DNA of 64,000 nucleotides from Aliidiomarina maris (GTDB taxonomy: Bacteria > Pseudomonadota > Gammaproteobacteria > Enterobacterales > Alteromonadaceae), in the NCBI RefSeq assembly GCF_003987335.1, contig NZ_PIPK01000009.1, positions 60,732-124,731 on the forward strand, in the 5' to 3' direction. A program made the translations under genes and the position numbers. Under the pieces are notes generated by a model, which saw only the letters and a list, made by a program, of their open reading frames with translations, was not told where the DNA came from and ran no database searches. Below are positions 47,086-56,123 of this stretch, piece after piece; positions within the stretch are counted from its first letter, which is position 1, and each line of letters starts with the position of its first letter.

Positions 47086-47102
47086 TGGTTTATATCAAAC
47101 CA
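47086..47102. promoter_or_regulatory. Inverted repeat upstream of the prenyltransferase/frd genes
   Basis: TGGTTT-ATATC-AAACCA, perfect six-base arms, in the 89-bp gap before the UbiA-like gene. The sequence TGGTTTATA recurs at 47116, 30 bp downstream. It might be an operator; it does not match FNR or ArcA sites well. Confidence 0.35.
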
Positions 47103-47163
47103 ATCGGGTAAAACTTGGTTTATAGTAACTAGCGAATCCCAATTTCGGTTCGCTGGTTACACT

Positions 47164-48063
47164 ATGACTCAATTACTGCGGGTGACCCGCCCCAACTTTC
47201 TAACCCTCACCGTGGTGTGCATTGCATTGGCCGCCACGGTTGCCCTCGAACACGTTGGCAGCATCGCGCTGTTGGACTTACTCTTGGTGAGCGTGCTTGC
47301 CCTGGCGGCCCATGCCAGTGTGAATGCTTTTAATGAATACCACGACTTTCGCTCAGGGCTGGATCTGACCACCCAACGCACCCCGTTTAGCGGTGGCAGT
47401 GGCGCGCTGGTTGAATCGCCCCATCTGGCTCGCGCCGCCTTGTCCCTCGCCTGTGTCACTCTAGTCATTACCATAGTCGCTGGGCTTTGGTTGGTGTGGG
47501 TGCACAGCTGGCAACTGCTATGGCTCGGTGTTATCGGGGTGGTGGTCATATATACCTACACCCATTATCTAAACCGCTCGCCCTTATTGTGTCTACTCGC
47601 CCCGGGTGTCGGCTTTGGTATGTGCATGACACTTGGCGCCAGTTGGGTGCTGAGCGGCGGTCTTAGTGCCAGTGCATGGGTTGCTGCGTTGGTGGTCACC
47701 TTGGTAGTGAGCAATTTACTATTATTGAATCAATTTCCCGATATCGAGGCAGACCGTGCCGTCGGTCGGCGCCATCTACCAATTGTGTGGGGCGAAAAGC
47801 GCTGCGCCAAGTTATTCGCAGCGTTTTATTGGCTCGCCTATGGCTTAATTGGAGTTGCGGTATGGGGCGGGCTGATAACCCCATGGGCATTATTGGCGCT
47901 GGTGTCTCTAGGCTTGTGCGTTCCGTTGCTTGGCAAGGTGCTTGGTGCGCCGCAGCAGGTTGCTCAGCAGGTGGCAACATTGGGGCTCAACGTGGCGCTG
48001 GTGCATGTGTTGCCATTGCTGATGGCGGTTGGGCTATTGATCAGTTGGTGGCGTGGCGCTTAG
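47164..48063 (+). CDS. UbiA-family prenyltransferase (MenA-like)
   Basis: Polytopic membrane prenyltransferase of 299 residues with eight or nine hydrophobic helices. Two Asp-rich motifs that bind Mg-diphosphate are present: NAFNEYHDFRSGLD (about 56-69) and NQFPDIEADRAVGRRHLP (about 190-207). The family covers MenA, UbiA and haem O synthase; the FSGGSGAL segment after the first motif is most like MenA-related proteins. It lies 58 bases before frdA in the same direction, so a link with menaquinone-type quinols for fumarate reductase is attractive. That link and the exact substrate are inference. Confidence 0.75.
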   Translation: MTQLLRVTRPNFLTLTVVCIALAATVALEHVGSIALLDLLLVSVLALAAHASVNAFNEYHDFRSGLDLTTQRTPFSGGSGALVESPHLARAALSLACVTLVITIVAGLWLVWVHSWQLLWLGVIGVVVIYTYTHYLNRSPLLCLLAPGVGFGMCMTLGASWVLSGGLSASAWVAALVVTLVVSNLLLLNQFPDIEADRAVGRRHLPIVWGEKRCAKLFAAFYWLAYGLIGVAVWGGLITPWALLALVSLGLCVPLLGKVLGAPQQVAQQVATLGLNVALVHVLPLLMAVGLLISWWRGA

Positions 48064-48121
48064 TCGGTGTCAGATGGGTTTGGCAGTGCTTTAAACTGGT
48101 GAAACACAACAAGGAGTAAGC

Positions 48122-49954
48122 ATGCAACAACACGAATACGATGTCGTTGTGGTGGGCGGCGGTGGTGCTGGCTTACGCGCTGCGATTGCTGCAGCACAGG
48201 CCAGTGACGGCAACAGCCGCATCGCACTGTTGTCCAAAGTGTACCCGATGCGCTCGCACACGGTTGCGGCAGAAGGCGGCGCCGCGGCGGTCACACGAGA
48301 CGACGACAGCCTTCAAGCACACTTCGAAGACACCGTTGCTGGCGGCGATTGGTTAGCCGAGCAAGGGGTGGTGGACTATTTCGTCAAGCATGCCCATCGC
48401 GAACTGGTGCAAATGGAGCACTGGGGCTGCCCTTGGTCGCGCCAGCCTAATGGCAATGTGCAAGTGCGCCGTTTCGGAGGCATGAAAACTGAGCGAACTT
48501 GGTTTGCGGCGGACAAAACTGGCTTCCACATGCTCCACACCTTGTATCAAACCGCCCTTCAATTTGATGCCATTACCCGTTTTGACGAATATTTTGTATT
48601 GGACATTGGCGTGGCCGAAGACGGTGATGAGCGCGAAGTCACTGGGGTGTTGGCATTGGATATTAAAACCGGCGCGCTGCACTGCATCCGTGCTGGCGCG
48701 GTTATTATGGCGACCGGTGGCGCTGGGCGCGTGTTTAAATTCAATACCAACGGCGGCATTGTCACCGGAGATGGCATGGCCATCGCGTATCGCAATGGCG
48801 TGCCCCTGCGCGATATGGAGTTTGTGCAATACCACCCCACAGGCTTGCCCGGCAGTGGCATTCTAATAACCGAAGCCAGCCGCGGTGAAGGCGGTGTACT
48901 CGTCAACAAAGACGGCTATCGGTACCTGCAAGATTACGAACTTGGCCCAGAAACGCCGCTGGGTAAACCCCAGAACAAATACATGGAACTGGGGCCAAGA
49001 GACAAACTTTCGCAAGCCTTTTGGCATGAGCAGCAACGAGGCAGGACAGGGAAGCATGGCACATCCGATGTCGTCTATTTGGACTTACGTCATTTAGGTA
49101 AGGCGTTTCTTGAAGAACGCCTGCCGTTTATCTGTGAGCTTGCCAAAGCCTATGTCAACGTCGACCCAGTGCATGAACCCATTCCGATTCGCCCGGCGGT
49201 GCATTACACCATGGGAGGCATTCTAACCGATGCCCAGTGCGAAACGCCGATACAGGGGTTGTTTGCAGCTGGCGAATGCGCATCCGTGGGCTTGCACGGC
49301 GCCAATCGGTTGGGCTCCAATTCATTGACCGAGTTGTTGGTGTTTGGCCGACTTGCTGGCGAACAGGCGTGGCAGCGGGCGAACGCACGTCGAAATACGC
49401 CTGCCAAGAGCGACGACATGACCGCTAAAACTCAATACTGGCAGCAGCGCATTAGTGCCATGCAGCAAAACCCCAAACACGCTGCGGTGTCCAGCTGGCC
49501 CCAATTGAAGCAAGATTTGGTTGCCACCATGGAGCGAGGGTGTGGCATCTACCGTGACGAGGCCGGTTTGCAGCAATCACTCAACGACATTCACGAGTTA
49601 AAGGTGGCTTACCAGCGCATGCACGTCGCGGACAGCAGCCGAGGCTACAACACCGACTTACTGCAGGCAATCGAGCTTGGCTTCAGTTTAGATGTAGCGG
49701 AAGCCACCTGTTTAGCGGCGCTGGAGCGACGGGAATCGCGCGGTGCGCACCAGCGCTTGGAAACCGAGTATCAACAGCGCAATGACGAGCAGTTCTTAAA
49801 GCACAGCCTAGTGCGCTGGAGGGATGAGCAACCGGCCACTCTGGAGTGGCAACGCGTCGACACCACATTGTCGGCGCCGAAGGTTCGCGCCTATGGTGAA
49901 CAAGGCAATGCCCAAGCCAGCACGCCCAATCGTACTCAAGGAGGCAAGGTATGA
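48122..49954 (+). CDS. frdA: Fumarate reductase flavoprotein subunit
   Basis: Catalytic subunit of quinol:fumarate reductase, reducing fumarate to succinate during anaerobic or microaerobic respiration. The 610-residue protein (E. coli FrdA 602) has the FAD-binding [13 protein letters not shown], covalent-flavin His46 in [10 protein letters not shown], substrate-binding HPTGLPGSG, the EASRGEGG loop and [16 protein letters not shown]. The extended similarity is to FrdA, and the FrdC/FrdD-like anchors downstream confirm Frd over Sdh. AAGGAG site upstream. Its stop overlaps frdB by four bases. Confidence 0.95.
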   Translation: MQQHEYDVVVVGGGGAGLRAAIAAAQASDGNSRIALLSKVYPMRSHTVAAEGGAAAVTRDDDSLQAHFEDTVAGGDWLAEQGVVDYFVKHAHRELVQMEHWGCPWSRQPNGNVQVRRFGGMKTERTWFAADKTGFHMLHTLYQTALQFDAITRFDEYFVLDIGVAEDGDEREVTGVLALDIKTGALHCIRAGAVIMATGGAGRVFKFNTNGGIVTGDGMAIAYRNGVPLRDMEFVQYHPTGLPGSGILITEASRGEGGVLVNKDGYRYLQDYELGPETPLGKPQNKYMELGPRDKLSQAFWHEQQRGRTGKHGTSDVVYLDLRHLGKAFLEERLPFICELAKAYVNVDPVHEPIPIRPAVHYTMGGILTDAQCETPIQGLFAAGECASVGLHGANRLGSNSLTELLVFGRLAGEQAWQRANARRNTPAKSDDMTAKTQYWQQRISAMQQNPKHAAVSSWPQLKQDLVATMERGCGIYRDEAGLQQSLNDIHELKVAYQRMHVADSSRGYNTDLLQAIELGFSLDVAEATCLAALERRESRGAHQRLETEYQQRNDEQFLKHSLVRWRDEQPATLEWQRVDTTLSAPKVRAYGEQGNAQASTPNRTQGGKV

Positions 49955-50760
49955 CGCAGCCGCGCACCTGCTATGTTGATATTAGCCGTTACGACCCTGA
50001 ACGCGGTGACCAGTACCCCACCATGCAGCGCGTTCAAGTGCCGTACGACGACAGCACCTCGGTGCTGGATGTCTTGCAATATGTGAAGGAGCAGGTCGAC
50101 TCCAGCTTAAGTTACCGCTGGTCATGTCGAATGGCGATTTGCGGCTCCTGTGGGGTGATGGTCAATGGCATCCCCAAGCTTGGTTGCAAGGACTTCGTTC
50201 GCGACTATGTAGCTCATAAGGGTGTCGGCCGAGATCACGCCGCCAATGATGCGCCTGCACTCACCATCGAACCGCTTGCGCATTTCACCGGGGAGCGCGA
50301 TTTGGTGGTGAACATGGACGAGTTTTTAACCCACTTGGAGGCGGTTAAACCCTATATTATTGACCCTGCCTCGCGCCCCAACAATCCGTCGGCCGCGACG
50401 CACTCGCAGACACCCGCACAGCTGGCGCGTTATCAGCAATTTGCCAACTGCATCAACTGTGGTTTGTGTTATGCCGCGTGCCCTCAGTTTGGCTTGAATC
50501 CCGAGTTTGTTGGGCCAGCGGCAATAGCTTTGGCGCACCGTTACAACTTGGACAGTCGTGACCATGGTAAGCATGAGCGGATGCAGGTGCTAAATACCCA
50601 CGACGGCGTTTGGAGTTGCACCTTTGTCGGCTTTTGTTCAGACGTATGCCCCAAAGGCGTAGACCCTGCTGCCGCGGTGAACCAAGGCAAAGTAGAGTCA
50701 GCGAAAAGCATGTTGATTCAGTTATTCAAAGGCAGCTCGATAGGAGATTCACGCTCATGA
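49951..50760 (+). CDS. frdB: Fumarate reductase iron-sulfur subunit
   Basis: Electron-transfer subunit of 269 residues linking flavin to the quinol site. The N-terminal plant-ferredoxin domain has the 2Fe-2S motif [10 protein letters not shown] with a later Cys in PKLGCKDF. The C-terminal domain has [12 protein letters not shown] and CSDVCPKG, ligands for the 4Fe-4S and 3Fe-4S clusters. E. coli FrdB has 244 residues; the extra length is mainly in a linker around 145-155 and the C-terminus. Overlaps of four bases with both frdA and frdC show tight translational coupling. Confidence 0.96.
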   Translation: MTQPRTCYVDISRYDPERGDQYPTMQRVQVPYDDSTSVLDVLQYVKEQVDSSLSYRWSCRMAICGSCGVMVNGIPKLGCKDFVRDYVAHKGVGRDHAANDAPALTIEPLAHFTGERDLVVNMDEFLTHLEAVKPYIIDPASRPNNPSAATHSQTPAQLARYQQFANCINCGLCYAACPQFGLNPEFVGPAAIALAHRYNLDSRDHGKHERMQVLNTHDGVWSCTFVGFCSDVCPKGVDPAAAVNQGKVESAKSMLIQLFKGSSIGDSRS

Positions 50761-51140
50761 GTTACAAGCCTGAACTGACCGGCCGTTGGTGGCTCAAGCA
50801 CGGCCATTTCAAGCGCTATATGCTGCGCGAGGCCACCGTCATACCCTTGGTATTCTTGCTGTGTTCATTGCTGGCTGGGGTATTCAGTTTGCAAGACGTG
50901 GAACGCTTTAGCCAGTGGCAGGCGTATATGGCGCATCCGTTGGTGATCATTGGCCATACGGTGGCACTGGGTGCTGCGCTGTACCATGCCGCCACCTTCT
51001 TCGTGCTGTTCCCGCGAGTGATGCCAATTCGCATTGCCAACTACACATTGCCAGCTCGCCTTATGGTCGCCGGACAGTGGGCCGCGGTATTGGCGGTGGC
51101 ACTGCTGTGCCTTTGGTTAGTGACCGGAGGTCGCGTATGA
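50757..51140 (+). CDS. frdC: Fumarate reductase membrane anchor subunit C
   Basis: Hydrophobic anchor of 127 residues with three transmembrane helices (about 28-48, 64-88 and 103-124). The N-terminal [23 protein letters not shown] closely follows the E. coli FrdC pattern [20 protein letters not shown], including the conserved Glu implicated in quinone chemistry. Haem ligands of the other Frd types are not apparent, consistent with the haem-less type. ATGA overlaps at both ends. Confidence 0.93.
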   Translation: MSYKPELTGRWWLKHGHFKRYMLREATVIPLVFLLCSLLAGVFSLQDVERFSQWQAYMAHPLVIIGHTVALGAALYHAATFFVLFPRVMPIRIANYTLPARLMVAGQWAAVLAVALLCLWLVTGGRV

Positions 51141-51493
51141 AACAGCGAATTAAAGGCCTGCACCTAGAGCCACTGTGGTGGGGGTTATTTAGCGCCGGTG
51201 GCGTATGCTTTGCCGTGTTGGTGCCTAGCGTGGTACTGGTGTTTGGCTTGCTGTGGCCACTTGGAGTGGTGGACGTGAGCTTCACCACCTTGCAATCCTG
51301 GTATCAAAGCCTGTGGGGGCTGGTATTTACCGCGGTGGTCATCAGCCTCCCAGCGTTTCATGCCGCCCACCGCATTCGCCATGGGCTGCATGATATGAAG
51401 ATAGGGTATGGTGGGTCGACCACGGCATTCGTATGTTACGGCAGCGCCATGGTGGTAACCGCATTAGGCGTTATTGCATGGTGGTCCGCATAG
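51137..51493 (+). CDS. frdD: Fumarate reductase membrane anchor subunit D
   Basis: Second anchor, 118 residues with three transmembrane helices. LEPLWWGLFSAGGVCFAVLVP and HAAHRIRHGLHDMKI correspond to the E. coli FrdD blocks PVFWGLFGAGGMWSAI and HRMHHAMHDLKI. Completes the frdABCD operon. No convincing terminator was seen between it and the convergent pyrE. Confidence 0.93.
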   Translation: MKQRIKGLHLEPLWWGLFSAGGVCFAVLVPSVVLVFGLLWPLGVVDVSFTTLQSWYQSLWGLVFTAVVISLPAFHAAHRIRHGLHDMKIGYGGSTTAFVCYGSAMVVTALGVIAWWSA

Positions 51494-51556
51494 GCGAACA
51501 GGTCACCTCAACGGTCAAGGGTGTCCATACCGGTACTACCGTAATCGGAGCTTCCG

Positions 51557-52201
51557 CTAAGTGATACCGTACTGCTCGCGGTAGGCACTTACTTTGGCCA
51601 TATTGGCCTCCTGACCGGGTTGCTCAGCCAAGTAGCGAATGAGGTCATTTAAGGTGACAATGGCAATTACTTTGGCGTTGTAGTCGCGCTCGACTTCTTG
51701 AATGGCGCTCAGCTCACCTTTGCCCTTCTCTTGACGATCCAGAGCAATCAGTACGCCCGCCAAGCTCGCGCCGTTGGCCTCAACAATATCCATCGATTCA
51801 CGAATGGCGGTGCCTGCGGTAATGACGTCATCCACCAGCATGATCCGGCCTTGCAAGTCCGCACCAACTAAGTTGCCGCCTTCACCATGCGTCTTCTTCT
51901 CTTTGCGATTGAAGCAATACGGCACGTCTTTCTGATGGTGTTCAAACAGGCTAATTGCGGTCGCACTGGCAATTGGAATGCCCTTGTAGGCAGGCCCAAA
52001 CAGTACGTCAAACTCAATGCCCGAGTCTTGCAGCGCCGCCGCATAATAGCGCCCTAAGCGAGCCAAATCGGCACCGGAGTTGAACAAGCCTGCGTTGAAG
52101 AAATACGGGCTGGTGCGACCTGACTTCAACGTAAACTCACCAAATTTGAGTACGCCTTTGCTTAAAGCAAACTCGATAAATTCGCGTTGGTAGTCTTTCA
52201 T
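51557..52201 (-). CDS. pyrE: Orotate phosphoribosyltransferase
   Basis: Transfers phosphoribose from PRPP to orotate to make OMP in pyrimidine synthesis. The 214-residue length is that of E. coli (213). The PRPP-binding motif is [13 protein letters not shown], and [20 protein letters not shown] N-terminal sequence ([14 protein letters not shown]) forms the orotate site. It overlaps the rph stop by four bases, as rph-pyrE are coupled in E. coli; I saw no pyrE attenuator because there is no gap between the genes. Confidence 0.97.
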   Translation of the reverse strand: MKDYQREFIEFALSKGVLKFGEFTLKSGRTSPYFFNAGLFNSGADLARLGRYYAAALQDSGIEFDVLFGPAYKGIPIASATAISLFEHHQKDVPYCFNRKEKKTHGEGGNLVGADLQGRIMLVDDVITAGTAIRESMDIVEANGASLAGVLIALDRQEKGKGELSAIQEVERDYNAKVIAIVTLNDLIRYLAEQPGQEANMAKVSAYREQYGIT

Positions 52202-52914
52202 GCGTTAAGCGCCTCTTTTTGAATGTCATTCAGTTCACGAATGGCGTGGCGAGCTAAATCGAGCATCGCATTCATCTCGACCATGCTGAACGGTTCGCCT
52301 TCAGCGGTGCCTTGCACCTCAATCATCTTACCGGTTTCGGTCATCACCACATTCATGTCGGTATCGGCTGCAGAGTCTTCTTCATACTGCAAATCAGCCA
52401 CCGGCTCGCCGTTGTAGATACCCACCGAAATGGCCGCTACCATCGCCTGCAGCGGGTTGGCTTTAACCATACCTTGCTTGCGCATATGGCTAAGTGCATC
52501 GACCAAGGCCACGCATGCACCAGTAATCGACGCTGTACGCGTGCCACCATCCGCCTGAATCACGTCGCAGTCTACGGTAATGGTGTGTTCGCCTAAGGCA
52601 TTCAAGTCCACCGCAGCGCGCAATGAGCGTGCGATTAAACGCTGGATTTCCAACGTACGGCCACCTTGCTTGCCACGGCTCGCCTCACGCCCAGAGCGGG
52701 TATGCGTCGCCCGAGGCAGCATGCCGTATTCGGCAGTAACCCAACCTTGGCCTTTGCCTTTCAAAAAGCGTGGCACACCCACTTCAACACTGGCATTACA
52801 CAACACTTTGGTGTCGCCAAATTCAATCAACACGCTGCCTTCTGCGTGACGGGTATAGTTTCGGGTGATGGTCACCGGACGAATTTGTTGAGCAGTACGG
52901 CCATCAGGGCGCAT
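52198..52914 (-). CDS. rph: Ribonuclease PH
   Basis: Phosphorolytic 3'-5' exoribonuclease for tRNA 3' end maturation. The 238-residue protein begins [14 protein letters not shown] and has the phosphate-binding segment [23 protein letters not shown] (approximate; the key Arg residues are present) and the [17 protein letters not shown] metal/catalytic block. The length is full (E. coli wild type 238), unlike the truncated rph of E. coli K-12. Divergent from yicC. Confidence 0.97.
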   Translation of the reverse strand: MRPDGRTAQQIRPVTITRNYTRHAEGSVLIEFGDTKVLCNASVEVGVPRFLKGKGQGWVTAEYGMLPRATHTRSGREASRGKQGGRTLEIQRLIARSLRAAVDLNALGEHTITVDCDVIQADGGTRTASITGACVALVDALSHMRKQGMVKANPLQAMVAAISVGIYNGEPVADLQYEEDSAADTDMNVVMTETGKMIEVQGTAEGEPFSMVEMNAMLDLARHAIRELNDIQKEALNA

Positions 52915-53104
52915 AAGAAACCTCGTTGCAGATAAGTGGTATAGGAGTGTAAAAACGCGCCCATTATAGGCAAATTAGGGGTCAAGTGCCATGCCAGCGA
53001 CTGTTTTTGCCGCCTATGCACAGGTATACTGGCGCAGTTACGGCCTCGCCAAACCATTGACAGCGCGCGGCCATAAGCAGCTAAGCACATAAAAGGAAAG
53101 AGTA

Positions 53105-53968
53105 ATGATTTATAGTATGACCGCTTATGCCCGCCACGAAATTAAAGGCGAATGGGGCAGTGCCGTGTGGGAACTTCGTTCCGTGAACCAGCGTTACCTC
53201 GAAACCTATTTTCGCTTACCCGAACAGTTTCGCGGCCTCGAAGCCAGCCTACGTGAACGCCTACGCCAGCGCTTAGCGCGCGGCAAAGTAGAATGTAACC
53301 TACGCTTTCACGCCAACGAAGGCGCCGCCACCGATTTAGTCATCAACGAAGACCTCGCCAAAGCAGTGATTCGCAGTGCCGAGTGGGTGCAACAAAACGG
53401 CGGCAACGGCAGCATGAACCCGCTCGATATACTACGCTGGCCCGGTGTTATCAGCGCGCCAGAACCCGACATGGACGCGTTACAAAGCGAACTGTTGCAG
53501 GGCTTTGATAACGCAATGGAAGAATTTGTCAGTGCCCGCGCCGCCGAAGGCAGCAACATGCGCAAACTGATTGAAGAGCGCTTGGAAAATATCGGTCGCC
53601 AGGTCGTCACCGTACGTGCGCAGATGCCAGCCGTACTCGAATGGCAACGTGAGCGCTTACTCACCAAGTTTAAAGAAGCATCGATTGAACTTGATTCGCA
53701 ACGCGTTGAGCAAGAAATGGTGCTGATGGCACAAAAAAGCGACGTCGCCGAAGAACTCGACCGCCTCGAAAGCCATATCAAAGAAACCCGCATTGCCATG
53801 AACAAAGGCGGCGCCTGCGGCCGACGCCTCGACTTCATGATGCAAGAATTCAACCGCGAAGCGAACACCCTAGGGTCAAAGTCTATCAATGCCGACATCA
53901 CCAATGCCGCCGTCGAGCTGAAAGTGCTGATTGAGCAGATGCGCGAGCAGATCCAAAACATCGAATAG
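53105..53968 (+). CDS. yicC: YicC family endoribonuclease
   Basis: Conserved protein of 287 residues (E. coli YicC 287) recently linked to RNA cleavage. The N-terminal MIYSMTAYARHE, WELRSVNQRYLE and the C-terminal DUF1732 block ELDRLESHIKETR...GRRLDFMMQEFNREANTLGSK are all intact. AAAGGAAAG precedes the ATG. In related genomes gmk commonly lies downstream; here a terminator and then an integrase follow, marking the left edge of an inserted island. The coding end is intact, so insertion has not damaged it. Confidence 0.95.
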   Translation: MIYSMTAYARHEIKGEWGSAVWELRSVNQRYLETYFRLPEQFRGLEASLRERLRQRLARGKVECNLRFHANEGAATDLVINEDLAKAVIRSAEWVQQNGGNGSMNPLDILRWPGVISAPEPDMDALQSELLQGFDNAMEEFVSARAAEGSNMRKLIEERLENIGRQVVTVRAQMPAVLEWQRERLLTKFKEASIELDSQRVEQEMVLMAQKSDVAEELDRLESHIKETRIAMNKGGACGRRLDFMMQEFNREANTLGSKSINADITNAAVELKVLIEQMREQIQNIE

Positions 53969-53994
53969 TTTTTTTACCCGTCCAAGAATGTCTT

Positions 53995-54034
53995 AAAAGC
54001 CCTGTTATTTGCTTGTAAATAAAGGGCTTTTTTG
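53995..54034 (+). terminator. Terminator after yicC
   Basis: AAAAGCCCT and AGGGCTTTT arms with a 19-base loop, followed by TTTGTTTTT, 27 bases after the yicC stop. Confidence 0.85.
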
Positions 54035-54086
54035 TTTTTCCCGTCCAAATCGGTTTGCAGATGTCCGTTACCAGTTGCTGTTTAAG

Positions 54087-54281
54087 TGGTGGGCAAAATG
54101 GTGGGCAAGACCTGTTTTTTTGACTCAATAAGCAAAAAGTCAAGGTATCTGGTGAGCAGATTTTTGCATCTATCTCACCACCGCCTTATGCCATCCCCAC
54201 TTATCGTGCTGCTTGCAGATTGTTCAATCACTCAACTATCGAACCAATCGATAAACAAACAGTGGTGGGCAATGGTGAGCA
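54087..54281 (+). repeat. Five TGGTGRGCA motifs in the integrase leader
   Basis: TGGTGGGCA at 54087, 54099 and 54263 and TGGTGAGCA at 54150 and 54273, all in the same orientation and arranged as pair-single-pair. GTGRGCA also occurs near 55940 and 57841 in the repeats flanking hipBA. Short repeats like these next to an integrase are often arm-type binding sites. Confidence 0.75.
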
Positions 54282-54319
54282 AATTTTAACGATTTCTTAG
54301 GAATATAGAGTAACAAACG

Positions 54320-55575
54320 ATGGCAAAACTAACCGCAACTCAGGTGCAGTCTTATGCTCGCACCGCAGCAGCAAACAAAAAATACAGTGATGGTAATGGC
54401 CTATATTTTTGCGTAAGAAAATCTGGCATGCCGTATTGGATGCTAAGGTATACCAGCCTAAATGGACGACGAGAAGCCACGCTCGGTCAATATCCAAGTA
54501 TGACCTTAGCAGAGGCTCGACTTGAATCGTCTAAAATGCAGCTACAACTTCAGCAAGATGAAGACCCATTAGCAATCCGTGCTATTGAAACCATCCCTGA
54601 GATTCAAAATGTCAGTCAGCTGTTTCAAGACTGGTATGCCAAAGACTTAAGTCGCCGATTAAAGCACCCAAATATACCCAAACGTGTTTTTACCAAAGAA
54701 ATTGCACCAGTGATTGGTCAACTTCCTATCCAAGCTGTGCGCCCCACACATGTACGCGAAGTATTAGAGCGCATTCGAGAAAGTAACCGCCCTACCATTG
54801 CCAACGATACCTTGATGTACATGAAGCAGCTGTTTCGACATGCAATAAAGCTCGACTTAACGCTGAACAACCCCGCCGCAGCCTTTACCGTGGACGATGC
54901 CGGTGGCGTGGAGTCCAGTAAAGACAGGATGCTTAGCAAAGAGGAAATTCACTACGCCTTTAGCGTGTTTCATACCCATATCAATAGCTTTGGCCGCGAC
55001 AACTACCTCGCTTGCTGCCTGTTTTTGGTGTTGGGTGTGCGCAAAAGCGAATTGTGCGAAGCCATGTGGCGTGAAATGGATTTAACCACGGGTGTGTGGG
55101 ATCTACCCAAAGAACGCAGCAAAACCGGCGTCCCCATTAGCATCCCCTTACCGCGCCAAGCCATTGCCTGGTTTAACGAGCTGCAAGTCCGCGCTTGTGG
55201 CTCGCCTTATGTTTTCCCTGCCAGACGAGCAAGCCATCGTCCACATATGGGGCCAGATACGCTAAACCGCGCCATTTCTAAACTCTTTGGTCGCGAGCCT
55301 GGGCGCAAAAACAGCCTCCCAATAAAATGGGCAAGCTTGAACACTTCACCGTACACGATTTACGCCGCACCTTTCGCAGCCTTGCCGCCTCTTTGGGCAT
55401 TGCAGGCAACGTAGCCGAACGCTGTCTTAACCATAAGCTAAAAGGCGTTGAGGGTATCTACGACCGCCACGATTACTTTGAAGAGCGCCGAATTGCCCAT
55501 CAAACTGTGGCTGATGTGGTTGAACCACTGGTGAACTTTGAGCCCGCTTCACAATACAAAATCGGAGTGCGCTAA
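54320..55575 (+). pseudogene. P4-type tyrosine integrase, frameshifted
   Basis: Site-specific recombinase that would integrate the island. The N-terminal part (frame starting at 54320, 328 codons to the A run) has the DUF4102-like domain (KYSDGNGLYFCVRKSG, GQYPSMTLAEAR), the core-binding domain and the first catalytic Arg in GVRKSELCEA. The second half is in the -1 frame from about 55307 and has HDLRRTFRS, the NHKLKGVEGIYDRHDY segment with the second catalytic His and the nucleophile Tyr. The two frames join at an A5 run (55307-55311); six A residues would restore one frame of about 418 codons, the normal length. As read, the product loses its C-terminal catalytic residues. Sequencing error or -1 slippage are alternatives to true loss. 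Confidence 0.88.
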
Positions 55576-55576
55576 C

Positions 55577-55915
55577 ATGCAGTTTATGATGCGACTTGCC
55601 CCCATTACCTTTCCAATAGCCATGCTGGCAGGCCTTGGTTGGTGTATTGGCATTGCCTTACTCGATCAACCTCATGGTATAGGCTACGCACTTACTCGGT
55701 ATTGCCTGATGGTATTCGTGGTACTCGCTCCTTGGCTGACGCTAAAACTCACGTTCTACGTGATTGTCAGCCTAGGACGCAAACTGGGGCTCATCCCGCC
55801 TGCACGCCCAACGCACAGCTTGGGGTATGAAGAATCACTCTATTGGTTCAGAGTATTGGCCTTCTTCGATGGCAAACGCAGCCGAATGCCGAAAAGGCCT
55901 ATCAGACGAAACTAA
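55577..55915 (+). CDS. Small membrane protein next to the integrase
   Basis: Product of 112 residues with two hydrophobic segments (about 7-25 and 37-66) and a basic C-terminal tail (GKRSRMPKRPIRRN). It starts one base after the integrase stop, with GGAG nine bases ahead, so it is probably cotranscribed. No family recognised. Being tied to the integrase suggests an island-specific function, but nothing in the sequence identifies it. Confidence 0.6.
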   Translation: MQFMMRLAPITFPIAMLAGLGWCIGIALLDQPHGIGYALTRYCLMVFVVLAPWLTLKLTFYVIVSLGRKLGLIPPARPTHSLGYEESLYWFRVLAFFDGKRSRMPKRPIRRN

Positions 55916-55976
55916 TAATCCCCCATTTGCTCACTTACCGTGGGCAGTTGGGACAATGGGACAGCAATTGATTTAG

Positions 55977-56037
55977 CAAGCTTTAGAGGGTGAATAAGAG
56001 GAAATTACACTGCCCCAAGGAATGGGGCAATCGGGGC
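55977..56037. repeat. 61-bp direct repeat, copy 1 (left of hipBA)
   Basis: Differs from copy 2 at 57878-57938 by one base. Inside it TGCCCC and GGGGCA form a hairpin. A weaker upstream extension including TGGGACAATGGG is in register with copy 2, so the full repeat is about 100 bp. Confidence 0.93.
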
Positions 56038-56123
56038 TTGGATTAACAAAACAAGCCACCAAACATAATCTTTAAACCAATATGACCGACGCCTCTGTAT
56101 CTTTGTACGCGTCGGTTCTCATT

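Larger units (their letters stand above)
53969..54319. other. 351-bp junction region between yicC and the integrase
   Basis: Holds the yicC terminator, two copies of CCCGTCCAA (53978-53986 and 54050-54058) on either side of it, then the integrase leader with five TGGTGRGCA motifs. The left attachment site of the island should lie in or near the yicC 3' end or this region. No gene was recognised. Confidence 0.6.

Noticed and set aside
47075..47163. FNR box before the prenyltransferase/frd genes
   Set aside because: Only the ATCAA half is present; the TTGAT half at the required spacing is missing.
53308..53961. Long open frame antisense to yicC
   Set aside because: Shadow frame; yicC on the plus strand is intact and conserved.
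55304..55330. Programmed -1 frameshift in the integrase
   Set aside because: The heptamer is CAAAAAC rather than the canonical A AAA AAC and I see no strong downstream stem; loss of one A is simpler, though not excluded.
55940..56040. Integron attC or phage att site in the 61-bp repeat
   Set aside because: No GTTRRRY/RYYYAAC core sites and no integron integrase; the repeat has only a short GC hairpin.
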